Below, one piece after another: positions 1 through 13,147 of a stretch of DNA of 64,000 nt. Source of the stretch: Solea solea. Taxonomy: Eukaryota; Chordata; Actinopteri; Pleuronectiformes; Soleidae. The stretch lies in the NCBI RefSeq assembly GCF_958295425.1, contig NC_081139.1, positions 27,822,463 to 27,886,462 on the forward strand. Reading direction: 5' to 3'. Made by a program: the position numbers and the translations under genes. A model generated the notes under the pieces. The model saw nothing but the letters and a program-made list of their open reading frames with translations. It made no database searches and was not told the DNA's origin. Every line of letters begins with the position of its first letter. Position 1 is the first letter of the stretch.

Positions 1-846
1 TAACGGATGAAGGATCCGCCGGTCCACGTGCGGGACACGTCGTCCTATCAGAGCGCAAGGCAGCGGATTCACGTAGTGAGCTCCTCTGCTGGGTCCTACA
101 GCACACACGCGCACACACGCATGGCAGTGTATGGTATTTACATACAGTACATATATACATATATACATATATATGTATATGTATATATATATGTACTGTA
201 TATATGTATATACACATATATGTGTATATGTGTGTGTATATATATACATATATGTACCTATGTATATGTGTGTGTGTGTATATATACATATATATGTACC
301 TATGTATGTGTGTGTGTATATTTTTATTTAGTTGTGTATTTTATATATATATAGTTGTGTATGTATATCTATAAACACAGTGTTTCTGATGTTGTGACGA
401 CTCACAGCAGCAGAGGAAACAAAGGAAGAGGAGGAATCTGTGTGAAGGGAATAAGTGGGTTAATGTGCCACCTACAGGCGGACTGCGGACTGACACACTG
501 CTCTGGTTTCTGCTCTGAATACTAAACCTGCTGCTGCACTGACTCAGTGACTCAGTGAGTCTCAGGTCACATTAATTACTCAAAGTAAAGTGTTTGATTT
601 AATTTGATCACAGATCGGTTGTGGAAATCAATTCCCGATGATGTCACATCTCAAAAATCTGTTTACATGTTTATTATTTATTTATTTATTTAAACAGTTT
701 ATTGTTTGAATCATATTTTTAATTACTACTAATTTCATTGTTCTGAATCTTACAGTGTTTTACTACCTTAGAAATATACAATACAATGTAGACGTACATG
801 GAGTTACACATGTGCCAACAATGACATACACGTCATTATTATTTTA

Positions 847-877
<31 letters not shown>

Positions 878-1048
878 CATTATTATCATTATTGTTATTT
901 CACACACAGCAGATTATACAGTGAACGAGCTAAGCTTTAAAAAACACATTAAAATAAGAAGGTCATTTAAAAAACGATGATGTCACTGAGTGAGGAGGTA
1001 AAAGGTCAATCAGCTGACTGACCGACTGACTGAGTGACCAGACCTGTG

Positions 1049-1089
<41 letters not shown>

Positions 1090-1543
1090 AATTTCTAATT
1101 AAAGCAGCAGAAGCCTGTCTGTCTGCACAGTCACTCTGCAGGATCAGGAGTCCTAATAAGGAGGACAGAGGCAGAGAGGACAGAGACGATAGAGACGACA
1201 GAGAGGACAGAGACAGAGACAACAGAGACGACAGAGACAGAGACGAGAGAGAGGACAGAGACGACAGAGACAACAGAGTCCTCATGTCCTCGTATTTTCT
1301 TCATTCCTCTGTAATTACAGCTTTTCACAGAGTCACCGCACAATCTGACCAGACTGTAATAACACCCCCCCCCCCCCCACACACACACACACACAGGTTG
1401 CTTCCATTAAACTGACATGAGCTGTTACCATCACAGCTAAAGGATTCACCACCTGAAAGTGCTGTGTTGACAAAAAATAAAATAGAAATCCTGACCAACT
1501 GTCACAACATCTGTCCCAGCTCTGCAGAGAACAAAGATGGAGA

Positions 1544-1592
<49 letters not shown>

Positions 1593-1620
1593 GTTGCAGC
1601 TTTAAATAGAAAATAAACGA
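1..1620. other. Gene-free, microsatellite-rich stretch
   Basis: Holds TA/TG tracts (130-365), (ATT)n (about 840-895), (TG)n (1053-1087), a GACAGA array (1163-1275), a C-run (1364-1378) and (AC)n (1543-1590). No coding exon was recognised. Confidence 0.7.
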
Positions 1621-1624
1621 CTCA

Positions 1625-1968
1625 CGATAGAACACACAACAGGAAACTGAAGTTTGTAAACCGCTCACTCTCCCACTGACACACACACACACACACACTC
1701 ACTCTCCCACACCAAACCCCATAGAGAAAATCAATGATGTTAACATCACACACACACAGGAGTTGTTGATCCACTGCTGCCTCCATCACTAAGTTCAAAT
1801 GTCTTATTTTGTCAAATCGGCATTAAAAGTCGGGCATTTGAATTGACCTCAGTGACACAAAGTGACCACATGAGGCAGCAGAGGACCAGCAGCTCCTGTG
1901 TCCCCGCAGCTAAAATCACTGATTTTCTCTCTGGACTTTGGTGTGGGAGAGTGAGTGGTTTACACACA
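1625..1968 (-). repeat. Foldback family copy, reverse middle
   Basis: Left arm from AACAGGAAACTGAAGTTTG with an AC expansion; middle in reverse (GATCCACTGCTGCCTCCATC, GAGGCAGCAGAGGACCAGCA); right arm TGGTGTGGGAGAGTGAG. Confidence 0.8.
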
Positions 1969-2154
1969 AATGTACTCATTTCTGATTTTCTACAGCCTAA
2001 ATGTTTATGTTTGTATATGAATGTAACTGAAATAAAGATATTTATTCATTCATTCAAAGAAGTGTTTCCAGTATTGTGGGCACCTGTATATTTTTTTACC
2101 ACTGGATTTAATACAGTGTGACTGTGTAGAGTCTTAAAGGTAAAGGTTAAAGGT

Positions 2155-2355
2155 TTATTTATTTATTATTTAGGGCTCATGCGCCTATTGTTTTCCTCCA
2201 GATTATTCTTCCATCTGTGTCTTTGTGGTGATTTTTGAGGGCGTTAACGAGCATAAAAACTCTTAAAACTTGGCATGGATGTCAGGTTCTGTCGAAAATG
2301 CGATATTGGCATAGTTCCCAGACCTCTGTGTTGCTCAAGGGCTGGCCCCTAAGGT
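2155..2355 (+). repeat. Fish interspersed repeat (AACTCTTAAAACTTGGCATG type)
   Basis: Shares TTTTTGAGG, GTTAACGAGCATAAAAACTC, TTGGCATGGATGTCAGGT and AAAATGCGATATTGG with the copy at 7618-7830. Confidence 0.6.
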
Positions 2356-3119
2356 GAAAACTAAGGTGGCCGACAGAGGCAAACACACTGCAACGACCCA
2401 AAACACACGCGGGGGGGGGAAACGAGCTGCAAATTCACAAATGCTGCGGATTCAAAAACACACACAAGTCCCAAAACGTTTGCCCCACTCAGCCGACAGA
2501 AACGACAACAGACGTGTACTGAAAAACAGTGCTCGGGTCTGTGGGAGCGCTCGTTTCGTGCAGCTCTACGACCAGCCCTTACGATGGTCGGGGACTACTT
2601 AATTCTCACTTTATTAAAGGACCTTTATTTAGAGGTTCTCCTCCTATAACCCCGCAGTTTTTATGATCAGTGTTTCAATTTGGCAGTAAAAGTCAAAAAA
2701 GTCTCCAAAAAGTCATAGGTTAGTATGTCGTCCATAATTTGACATTTTAGTTCCACGACTAATTTTAATGATTTTAATATTTGTACATAAAAGTTAAAAA
2801 CCATTGGTCCCTGAACATCTTCATATTATCAAATCTAGCCCTCCTTAAAAAAAAGTTTGGAAATCTCCGGTCTCAAAGCTTCATGTTTAAAGGTTCAATC
2901 CGCACAAAATATGAAGCAAGAAGCAGGCATGCTCGAGATTTTGCCGCTGAATTGGGAATTGTTTCAAATAAGATATCATATTATATTATATTATATTATT
3001 ATTGTATATTATACAATATTTGAAAAATGACATCAACACATATGTAATTGATGAATTGGATCATTTTTTGAAACCTCCTGCTGCAGGAAACGACAGTTGT
3101 TTCATCAGAGAGGAAACAG

Positions 3120-3166
<47 letters not shown>

Positions 3167-3734
3167 TGTGTGTGTGTAATCAGTTGCCTGCTGCGTCAGG
3201 ACTGATAAGTGAATCCCGGCTGACAATCAATGGAAAACAGAAACACACTGTTCATCTGCAGATGCACTATCAGTCTAAACATGCTGTTGTCCTAACACAC
3301 ACACACACACGCACACACACGCACACGCACAGGTACACGCACTCTCACTCACACACACATACACACAAAATGACTGAAAACGGCGTTGCGGTGTCACTGT
3401 GACCATTTTACAACAAAACGTCCACGACAGCGTCCGATTATGAATGAATGAATGGACGAATGAACGATGGCGGACACCGTTGTTGAAGTCACGGACACAC
3501 AAGGCGCGGACAGTTGATTACACGTTGCCCGGCAACAGTGGGATGGCCAAAAATGTGTCAATGTGACGGGAAGTGTATCAGTGTGGTGGCTTTGTGTTTG
3601 TCCATCCCATAATTACCAGCCTCCAGACTTAGCGACGCCACGGACACCATCTGGTCACTATGGTTACAGGTGTTTCTACCTACTGTGTGTGTGTGTGTGT
3701 GAGGTTTTATTTTCTTGTTAAGTTTGTGACTTGT
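2356..3734. other. Gene-free stretch
   Basis: Contains (GT)n at 3120-3177 and an AC-rich tract at 3296-3366. The rest is unremarkable sequence with no splice-flanked ORF. Confidence 0.6.
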
Positions 3735-3998
3735 TGAAGTTTGTAAACCGCTCACTCTCCCACACCAAAGTCCATAGAGAAAATCAGTGAGCTGCTGGTC
3801 CTCTGCTGCCTCGTGTGGTCACTTTGTGTCACTGAGGTCAATCTGAACAAAGGATTTCAAACACTGAAGAGACAAAATAAGATATTTGAACTTAGTGATG
3901 GAGACAGCGGTGGATCAACAACTGTGTGTGTGTGTGTGTGATGTTAAAATCATTGAATTTCTCTGTGGACTTTGGTGTGGGAGAGTGAGTGGTTTACG
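3735..3998 (+). repeat. Foldback family copy, forward
   Basis: Both inner arms (CTCACTCTCCCACACCAAAG and TTTGGTGTGGGAGAGTGAGT) with the whole middle; short (TG)n. Confidence 0.8.
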
Positions 3999-4426
3999 TG
4001 GCCATTCCAGAGAATTGAGATTTCAGCGCTGGCTTGACTTTTTCAAACCCAGCGTATGATGTTCACACGCACGATGTTCCTTCTCTGTTGATAATTTTCT
4101 CTCCTGAACATGTGACAGATAAGAACATGGCGGTAACATTTAAGTATGATTTAAATAAACATGTGCACACGTTTGTGCAGACGCGAAGCAAAAAGAGGAA
4201 CACGTATGACCTTTTAACCCTTTAAACAGCTTTGTTTTGTTCTGTTTTTTGTTTTGTTTTTTTAAATCCCAGAGCATTTCCTGCTTTTACTGATAGTTGA
4301 CGAGGAAAAGGCCTCAGGCTCGTGGACTGTGGAGATCCTGCAGCTTCATTCTGACACGTGTGGAAACAGCAGCAGCATCAGTCCTTCTGTTAGCAACGTC
4401 CTGTCCACACTTTTTGTTGCACTAGA

Positions 4427-5692
4427 TATAGATGCTATATGTGTAGCAACGCATTTAACCAGAGTGTAGAGTGATGCTATATGTGTAGCAACGCATTTAA
4501 CCAGAGTGTAGAGTGATGCTATATGTGTAGCAACGCATTTAACCAGAGTGTAGAGCAGGGATGTCAAACTCATTTTTGTTCAGGGGCCACATACATCAAA
4601 ATATGATCTCAAGTGGGCCGGACCAGCAAAAATAGTAAAATAATAGCATAATAACCTATGAACAACAAGAACACCTTTGTTTTTTTCTCCTTTGTCTTAC
4701 ATTTAATGAAGGATATTTTTACAAAACATAACATTTCTTGAGAAATATAAGTGCAATTTCAACAATATCGTGCCTAAATGTGCTATTTTCACATCACAGG
4801 TATCTGGAAGTGAAAATTATTGCATTTGACATTATGTTTAGATCGTAATTGAAATTTTAATTCATCCTGTGGGCCGGATTGGACCCTCTGGCGGGCCGGT
4901 TCTGACCCCTGGGCCGTATGTTTGACACCCCTGGTGTAGAGTGATGCTAACAGTAGCAACCATTTAACCAGAGTGCAGAGTGATGCTAACAGTAGCAACA
5001 CATTTAACCAGAGTGTAGAGAGATGCTAACAGTAGCAACACATTAAACCAGAGTGCAGAGTGATGCTAACAGTAGCAATGCATTTAACCAGAGTGCAGAG
5101 TGATGCTAACAGTAGCAATGCATTTAACCAGAGTGCAGAGTGATGCTAACAGTAGCAACACATTAAACCAGAGCGCAGAGTGATGCTAACAGTAGCAACA
5201 CATTAAACCAGAGTGCTGAGTGATGCTAACAGTAGCAATGCACTAAACCAGAGTGCAGAGTGATGCTAACAGTAGCAAGACATTAAACCAGAGTGCAGAG
5301 TGATGCTAACAGTAGCAACACATTAAACCAGAATGTAGAGTGAGGCTAACAGTAGCAACATATTTAACCAGAGTGCAGAGTGATGCTAACAGTAGCAATG
5401 CATTTAACCAGAGTGTAGAGTGATGCTAACAGTAGCAACACATTTAACCAGAGTGCAGAGTGATGCTAACAGTAGCAACACATTAAACCCGAATGTAGAG
5501 TGATGCTAACAGAAGCAACACATTAAACCAGAGTGCAGAGTGATGCTAACAGTAGCAACGCATTAAACCAGAATGTAGAGTGATGCTAACAGTAGCAACT
5601 CATTTAACCAGAGTGCAGAGTGATGCTAACAGTAGCAACGCACTTAATCATGAATGTTAGCTTGTTCAAAGAGATGCTAACAGTAGCAACGC
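4427..5692. repeat. About 40-bp minisatellite (GATGCTAACAGTAGCAAC family)
   Basis: Three units of a variant type (GATGCTATATGTGTAGCAAC) lie left of the MITE. About nineteen units of GATGCTAACAGTAGCAAC ... TTAACCAGAGTGCAGA lie to its right. The two sides have distinct sequence variants. Confidence 0.92.
4556..4933. mobile_element. hAT-like MITE inserted in a minisatellite
   Basis: 378 bp with terminal inverted repeats CAGGGATGTCAAAC and (3' end, reverse complement) CAGGGGTGTCAAAC. It is flanked by the 8-bp duplication GTGTAGAG at 4548-4555 and 4934-4941, the size made by hAT transposases. The duplicated octamer is itself part of the surrounding minisatellite unit. No transposase is encoded. 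Confidence 0.9.
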
Positions 5693-6685
5693 ATTTAACC
5701 GTTGCTAATTTCCGTCAATTTTCACCGACGTTTAATGCATTAAAAATGCGATCTTTTGGAGCCCACACACACACACACACACAGCTTGCAGGAACATTCA
5801 TGACTCTGCAACAGGATGAACAGGAAAAAGAGGAAGAGGCCTCCATGGCCCCGCCATTGGCCCCGTCCACAGCGCTCTCTCTCTTCCTCTTTCTGCTCTG
5901 AAAAAGCGAGTATGGGATGTTCTGGACGCCGCATGTCGCAACTCCTGAGAACACGCTGCGTGCAGCGCACACGCGCGTACGTTGCTGCACAGAAAACACG
6001 AGTAATGCAAGTGGAGCGATGTGAAGAGCTGAAAAAACTAACAGACAATGCATCGAGTTATTAGTAAACAACACTGTTATTCACGCAAAACAAAACACTG
6101 TATTTGATCATTATCCTCTCTTATTATCTGCCCTGATGAAACCTGAAAATCAGTGGAAGTTTGACTAACTATTTATTTGGCTGAATATTTGAAAATGTAT
6201 TTTCTGCTACAGTAGCTGCTAACGTCCACAGTAAATGCTAACGTCCATAACGTATAATGAAATATCATGCAATCTAATCCAATATACTCCAATTTTATGT
6301 AATCTAATCCACCCACTCTACTTCAATATAATCTGACCTAATCCAATCTATTCTAATCTGATCTGATTTTATCTGATCGAATATAATATGCTCTAATCTA
6401 ATTTAATTTAATCTGATTATAAGTGAGCTAATCTAATGTAATCCAATATAGTCGATAAAGGCTGTTAAAGCTTTGACCTTTTAAGTAATAACAGTAATGT
6501 TTAAGTGTTAACGTGAGAATTTAACCTTAAATACTTAAGAAATATTCATGAAACCTGTTTCAGTGTCTCAGTGTCTGACGTCCACATTCTTTGTGTCGAC
6601 TTGAGTCAAACCAAACGCTGCCTGAGGTGTGAGCGCCACCTGCTGGTGCCCAGGGCCGCTTCACTCTGAGCTAAAACAAAACCGA
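5693..6685. other. Gene-free stretch
   Basis: Nothing coding seen. An (AC)n at 5764-5784 and the TAATC array are the only patterns. Confidence 0.6.
6245..6450. repeat. Degenerate TAATCTAATC-type array
   Basis: Short TAATCTAATCC/TAATCTGATC units, strongly decayed. Confidence 0.7.
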
Positions 6686-6998
6686 AGTGTGTGAACCGCT
6701 CACTCTCCCACACCAAAGTCCAGATGAAACCAGTGATTTTAGCTGCTGCTTCTCTGCTGCCTCGTGTGGTCACTCTGTGTCACTGAGGTCAATCTGAACA
6801 AAGGATTTCAAACACTGAAGAGACAAAATTAGACATTTGAAGTGTATGTGTGTGTGTGTGTGTGTGTGTGCGTGTGCGTGCGTGTGTGTGTGCGTGTGCG
6901 TGCGTGTGTGTGTGCGTGTGTGTGTGCGTGTGTGTGTGAGCGGTTTACAAACTTCAGTTTCCTGTTAGACAACAGTGAGATGAAGATGTGAAAACATG
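6686..6998 (+). repeat. Foldback family copy, forward, expanded TG tract
   Basis: Left arm and CCTCGTGTGGTCACTCTGTG are intact. The right inner arm has been replaced by a (TG/CG)n tract at about 6846-6938. Confidence 0.75.
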
Positions 6999-7617
6999 TG
7001 GCAGCCATGTTTTAACTGTCTGACTGAAAACATAAAGTAACCTTTAAAGACACAAAAACATCGAGCTGAGGAAAATTGATCGTCATCATCATCATCATCA
7101 TCATCATCATCAGCCAATCAGAGCGGCCGCACAGACGAGAACGACGTGTGGAGAAACAGGAGGAAAGGAAGACCACAGGTTCTGGAGCTGGCAACTTCTC
7201 AGCGTTCCCGGCGTTCCCTGAAACTAGAACTGTGCAATATTCTAGGAACTTCAGGAACGACCGAGGAGGAGGAGGAGAAAAGGGAGGAGGAGGAGGGTTA
7301 GTGGAAACAGGGTGGGAGATCGAGGTTAGTGTGGTGGAGTGGTGTTACCAGAGGACTTTATTTTTAGGACTATGAGAGAGAGAGAGAGAGAGGGAGAGAG
7401 ACAGACAGGGAGGGAGGGAGAGAGACAGACAGAGAGGGAGAGAAGGAAAAGTGGAGACAAATGTTTCCAGTTGATGAACTTCAGTTGTGAAGCTCTGCAG
7501 TGGAGACGTGGAGCTTCATTCATGTTGCATCACCACACGTCATTTAAATCATTTCAATCATTTAATTTAATCTTCATTTTCACTCTTATTACATTCAGAG
7601 AAAATGATGAAATATCT

Positions 7618-7830
7618 GTGGTTTGTCGTCATTTTTGAGGAAGTTAACGTGCAAAAAAACTCTGGAAATTTGGCATGGAGGTCAGGTCGGTGAAAAATGC
7701 AATAGTGAGCTCTATAGCGCCCCAGAAGTCTGGTCAGACAAAAGTCGTCGGGCTTACTCCAAAGTTTCTTGAGGAATGTTTGATGCGAGGTAAAGTGGTC
7801 AAAATTGTGTTCAATGCTACATTTTTAATT
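7618..7830 (+). repeat. Second copy of the AACTTGGCATG-type repeat
   Basis: ATTTTTGAGGAAGTTAACGTG, TTTGGCATGGAGGTCAGGT, AAAATGCAATAGTGAGCTC and TATAGCGCCCCAGAAG. A short open frame here has no support as a gene. Confidence 0.6.
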
Positions 7831-8401
7831 TTTTATTCGCACATACTTTGTACACTCTCATGATTATAAAACAAATTTCTAATGCACTTCCAAAACAAAA
7901 ACAACAAAAACAAAAACTTCCAAAACTCATCCTAGCACGTTTGAGCTAGCCGCGCCAATGTAAATGTTCTTGACAAGTTAATAATTAAAAGTGGCCTCAG
8001 CGCTCCGACAAAGTTGACGTTAAAATGGTAGGAAAACTACTTTCCCCTAAATTCCACGTTTTGAAAGTTAAACATAAACAGAACGACATGAAAGTTCTCG
8101 CAGTCTTCGGACATGACGGGCTGCGCGGGCCCTTGGTGGTTCGGTGAATGTGCGTTGAAAATTGGATGTGGGAGGGGCAAATAAGTGCGCCGCCCACTGT
8201 CCAAATTCACCCTGAACAGCAGGTTTTTACAACGTGCACCATAATGGGTAAACGTGTGCGGAACGTCGGGATGAAGAAAAAATGACATCATGACCACGAT
8301 CCAAACCCGACAGGAAGGACATTTAGGATTCAACGTTCACTTTTTTTGGCGATTTTGCACCGATGGTATTTGGAAAAAACTACTTTTTATTCTATTTAAT
8401 T

Positions 8402-8652
8402 AAATCAGTGACACAGGAGCTGCTGGTCTACTGCTGCCTCGTGTGGTCACTTTGTGTCACTAAATAAAGTCTAAATGAAACATTTCAAAATGACTTATTT
8501 GAAGTCACTGATGGAGGCAGCAGTGGATCAACTGCTCCTGTGGTGCTGTGATGTAAAATCGTTGATTTTCTCTGTGGGGTTTGGTGTGGAGGAGATGAGC
8601 TCCGGTCTTTAAACTTGAGTTTAACAGTGAGATAAAGACGTGAATGTGTTGA
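8402..8652 (+). repeat. Foldback family copy, left arm lost
   Basis: Starts in the middle region (ACAGGAGCTGCTGGTCTACT) and keeps a degraded right arm to CAGTGAGATAAAGACGTG. Confidence 0.75.
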
Positions 8653-9464
8653 ATTATCAGAATCATCAGAACTGACTGATGATTGTTCTTCTTGTTTTTC
8701 TGTTTTGATTTGTTTTTAAAATAATAAGCAGAGCTTATGACGGCAGCTACGAGATGCATTCATGGAACCTCGTAACTCTCATCATTTGTGCAAACACACC
8801 TGCTCCTCCACCAAACAAACCTCATGGTAATGGATGCCCCACTAATTAGACTGGGACCCCAAAGAATATCTGTGTGGGTCCTGACCCTCCTGTGTCCATG
8901 TCAGGGTTTTTGTTTGGATTTGTACTGATCAGTGCGACGGCTCTGGAGCTAATGAATCTCAGTCAAACGCGTTACTATGGTGTTTTCTCCGACGAGAGCG
9001 AGAAACGAAGGCGACGTCTGCTGATGACGACGACGTAACAATAACTCACACTCACTCTGTTTCTCCCTCACTCTGTCACTCAGCAGCAGCAGCAGCAGCG
9101 ACAGCAGCAGCAGCAGCAGCAGTGGAGGGAACAAACTGAGGTTGGTGGACATGTTTGGATGCTCGCCTCTCCTCACCATATTTAGCAGACACTAACATTC
9201 CCCTGCTGCTGCTGCTGCTGCTGCTGCTGCACACCCAGGACTGACTCCTCCTCCTCCTCCTCCTCCTCCTCCTCCTGCAGGTTCAGTGGTTGGTCTTCTT
9301 GGAAAAGCACCAACACTCCTTTTCAGCAGCTGTTTGGCCGCCGCCACGTTCAGTCGACGTGATGAAGTGTTTGCAGAGTGACACCGAGCCTGACCTGAGT
9401 TCAGCTGCAGAGTCGTTCCTTTTATTCTCGTCACCGGTTCAGTTTCAACCCGCTGCACGTCGTC

Positions 9465-9600
9465 AAGAAATTACATTACATGTCATTTAGCAGACGCTTT
9501 TATCCAAAGTGACTTTCAACGTTTGGGTACAAACAAGAGCTAGAAGTGAGTAAGTGCTTCAAGTAAACCAAACTATGAAGTGTCATAAGTGTGTGTATGT
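9465..9600 (-). mobile_element. Fish SINE/LINE tail fragment
   Basis: ATTACATGTCATTTAGCAGA and CTTTTATCCAAAGTGAC are the same tail as in the SINE at 36297-36458, without a recognisable tRNA head. Confidence 0.6.
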
Positions 9601-9611
9601 ACTGAAATCTG

Positions 9612-9800
9612 CAACGTTCACGTCTTTATCTCACTGTGAGACAGACTTTACAACAGGAAACTGACGTTTGTAAACCACTCACTCTCCCACACCAAACCTC
9701 ATAAAGAAAATCAGTGATTTTAGCTGCTGGTCCTCTGCTGCCTCGTGTGGTCACTTTGTGTCACTGAGTAAAGTCTGAACGTAGATTTTCAAACGCAGCG
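9612..9800 (+). repeat. Foldback family partial copy (left half)
   Basis: Left arm TTCACGTCTTTATCTCACTG through TTTGTGTCACTGAGT; no right arm. Confidence 0.75.
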
Positions 9801-9867
9801 AGCCGCAGCCAACACATTCCTGCCTGAAATAGAACGAGTGTAGATTTCCAGCGAGGTGACTCCGCCC

Positions 9868-10260
9868 ATGTCCACGCTTCATCTCCCTCTGTGAGACACA
9901 CACCGACAGGAAACTGACGTTTGTAAACCACTCACTCTCACACACCAAACCCCACAGAGAAAATCACTCATTTAACATCACACACACACAGGTTGTTGAT
10001 CCACTGCTCCCTCCATCACTAACTTCAAATGTCTGATTTTGTGATTTCCGGCGTTTGAAATATTATTTTCATATTTCATTTAGACTTTATTTAGTGACAC
10101 AAACTGGCCACACGAGGCAGCAGAGGACCAGCAGCTCCTGTGTCGCCGCAGCTAAAATCCCTGATTTTCTCTATGAGGTTTGGTGTGGGAGAGTGAGTGA
10201 ATTACAAACTTCAGTTTCCTGTTGTAAAGTCTGTCTCACAGTGAGATAAAGACGTGAGAC
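9868..10260 (-). repeat. Foldback family full copy, reverse middle
   Basis: Both arms complete: ACAGGAAACTGACGTTTG on the left, CAGTTTCCTGTTGTAAAGTC and AGTGAGATAAAGACGTGA on the right. Confidence 0.85.
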
Positions 10261-11009
10261 ATTAAGCCGACATAGATTTTATTGGAAGAATCTTTTGGTA
10301 AGCAGTTCTATTTGTGTTGATCTGGTGGCAGCTGTGTCTCTTTACTTCGTCATAAATGACCCATAATTATCCGTATCATTAAAAACACAGTCAGATCCAG
10401 TGCGAGCTGTCCTGCTGTGGTGTTATTTAAATGCTGAGAAGGTTTGGTTTGATTTACAGAGTACAAACGTTAACCACAGACTCTGTAGACTGGAGCTTCA
10501 CAGGACTTCACTCTTAATTCATGTACATTTATTTCCTCTCTACAGATGTGATCCCGCGGTATTTACTGCAGGAAACCAGAGCGTCTGTAACCTGAAGTCT
10601 GAGCTTAGCTTCACACAAACTCACATCTGCAAAAACAACAACCCAGCGATGGACTGTGTCCCTGCTGCTGCACACACACACACACACACACACACAGCCA
10701 GGCTGATACAGCTGACGTGGCGTCCACACGGCACGTGGAATTTAAAAGAAGAAAAAAGAAAAAGACTATTTCAGCTGCAGGGCTTTAAAGGGGAGGAAAA
10801 GATCTTTCTGTGAAATTTATGTTAACAGACACAAATACACACACAACATTTGACATGGTAACGTATAAACAACAACAATATATTCAAAAACAAAGGATAT
10901 AAAAAATATATCAATATAAAAATGTTCATTGCTTTACTCCCCTTAATGTGTTCATTTGAGGCAGTGACACAAAGTCAGTGAAGCCAGCTAAAGAACACGC
11001 ATGAAAAAT

Positions 11010-11096
11010 TGATTTTAGCCACGTCAGCCACACCAAACCAGGAGACGCTGATCCTCTGCTGCCTTGTGTGGTCACTTTGTGTCACTGAGGTGTGAT
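11010..11096 (+). repeat. Foldback family fragment next to the 22-bp minisatellite
   Basis: GATTTTAGCCACGTCAGCC, then CCTCTGCTGCCTTGTGTGG and GTGTCACTGAGGTGTGATGAG. The minisatellite begins at its end. Confidence 0.65.
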
Positions 11097-11097
11097 G

Positions 11098-12545
11098 AGA
11101 TGTAACGTGACCTTTGATGAGATGTAACATTTCCTTTGATGAGATGTAACATGGCCTTTGATGATATGTAACGTGTCCTTTGAAGAGATGTAACATGACC
11201 TATGATGATATGTAACGTGTCCTTTGATGAGAAGTAACGTGACATTTGATATGTACGTGTCCTTTGATGAGATGTAATGTGTCCTTTGATGAGATGTAAC
11301 GTGACCTTTGATGAGATGTAACGTGACCTTTGATAAGTTTACCTTTGATGAGACGTAACGTGACCTTTGATAAGTTTACCTTTGATGAGACGTAACATGT
11401 CCTTTGATGAGATGTAACATGTCCTTTGATGAGATGTATCATGGTCTTTGACCTTTGATGAGATGTAACGTGACCTTTGACCTTTGATGAGATGTAACAT
11501 GGTCTTTGACCTTTGATGAGATGTAACGTGACCTTTGACCTATGATGAGATGTAACATGTCCTTTGATGAGATAACCTGTCCTTTGACCTCTGATGAGAC
11601 GTAACGTGACCTTTGATGATATGTAACGTGACCTTTGATGAGATGTAATGTGTCTTTAGATGAGATGTGACCTTTGATGATATGTAACGTGACCTTTGAT
11701 AAGTGTACCTTTGATGAGACGTAACGTGACCTTTGATAAGTTTACCTTTGATGAGACGTAACATGTCCTTTGATGAGATGTAACATGACCTTTGATGAGA
11801 CATAACATGTCCTTTGATGAGATGTAACGTGTTCTTTGATGAGAAGTACCGTGACCTTTGATGATATGTAACGTGTCCTTTGATGAGATGTAATGTGTCT
11901 TTTGATGTGACCTTTGATGAGATGTAACGTGACCTTTGACCTATGATGAGATGTAACATGTCCTTTGATGAGATAACCTGTCCTTTGACCTCTGATGAGA
12001 CGTAACGTGACCTTTGATGATATGTAACGTGACCTTTGATGAGATGTAATGTGTCTTTAGATGAGATGTGACCTTTGATGATATGTAACGTGACCTTTGA
12101 TAAGTGTACCTTTGATGAGACGTAACGTGACCTTTGATAAGTTTACCTTTGATGAGACGTAACATGTCCTTTGATGAGATGTAACATGACCTTTGATGAG
12201 ACATAACATGTCCTTTGATGAGATGTAACGTGTCCTTTGATGAGAAGTACCGTGACCTTTGATGATATGTAACGTGTCCTTTGATGAGATGTAATGTGTC
12301 TTTTGATGTGACCTTTGATGAGATGTAACGTGACCTTTGATAAGTTTACCTTTGATGAGATGTAACGTGACCTTTGATAAGTTTACCTTTGATAAGACGT
12401 AACATGTCCTTTGATGAGATGTAACATGGTCTGTGACCTTTGATGAGATGTAACGTGACCTTTGACCTCTGATGAGACGTAACATGTCCTTTGATGAGAT
12501 GTAACGTGACCTTTGACCTTTGATGAGATGTAACGTGTCCTTGTT
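11098..12545. repeat. 22-bp minisatellite (ACCTTTGATGAGATGTAACG), about 65 units
   Basis: Degenerate 22-bp units with variants (GACGTAACATGTCC, GATAAGTTTACC). Within it a 401-bp block repeats in tandem: positions from about 11512 match those from about 11913 with a constant offset of 401 and almost no differences. Confidence 0.93.
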
Positions 12546-12558
12546 TGTGTTTAAATAG

Positions 12559-12604
<46 letters not shown>

Positions 12605-13147
12605 GAGACACAGTGTCCTCAGCGTTCACCTGCAGATTCTTGGAGAAGTCACTTCACCACAACCTGTCTTTATATTTACAGATGAGGAAGTGAGTCCTCC
12701 TGATGGTCTGATGTTCTGCTGTGGAGGAAGTGAAGGCCGCAGACGACTCTGCCGTGACTCAGTCCTGACGGCGGAGGGAAGTTCATCTTCTGGAAAACAA
12801 ACACAGCTATTTTAGATTTGTCAGGAGAACAATAATAGGGAGATTTTCTTATATGAGTGATTCAGTGCGTGCACGTGTCTGTCAGACTGTGGTCAGACAG
12901 ACGGCTGACAAGTCTATTCTTTTATTTTTGTTCTTTCTATCTATGATGATCCCAGAAAACACCCAGATACACACACACACACACACACACACAAACGTCC
13001 AAATCATGTGTTAATGAGGAAATGGTTGTTTTTAAAATGTTCTCTTGAAGACATCTGGATATTGTTTTATGATTAAATATTAAAGGAATAGTTTATGTTG
13101 TTTTCGACCTGTGGTTGTGACACAAAGTCAAAATCAATGCCATCTTT

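Larger units (their letters stand above)
6999..9611. other. Gene-free stretch with short simple repeats
   Basis: (ATC)n at 7082-7111, GA-rich 7372-7445, (CAG)n at 9083-9122, (CTG)n at 9202-9230 and (CTC)n at 9246-9276. The segment 8980-9460 is richer in CpG than its surroundings, but no adjacent exon was found. Confidence 0.55.

Noticed and set aside
8980..9460. CpG-richer stretch as a promoter
   Set aside because: No exon or splice donor could be found beside it; trinucleotide repeats account for much of the composition.
11540..12629. Minus-strand ORFs of 139-190 codons (HQRSRYISSK-like)
   Set aside because: Translation of the 22-bp minisatellite; no splice sites, no known domain.
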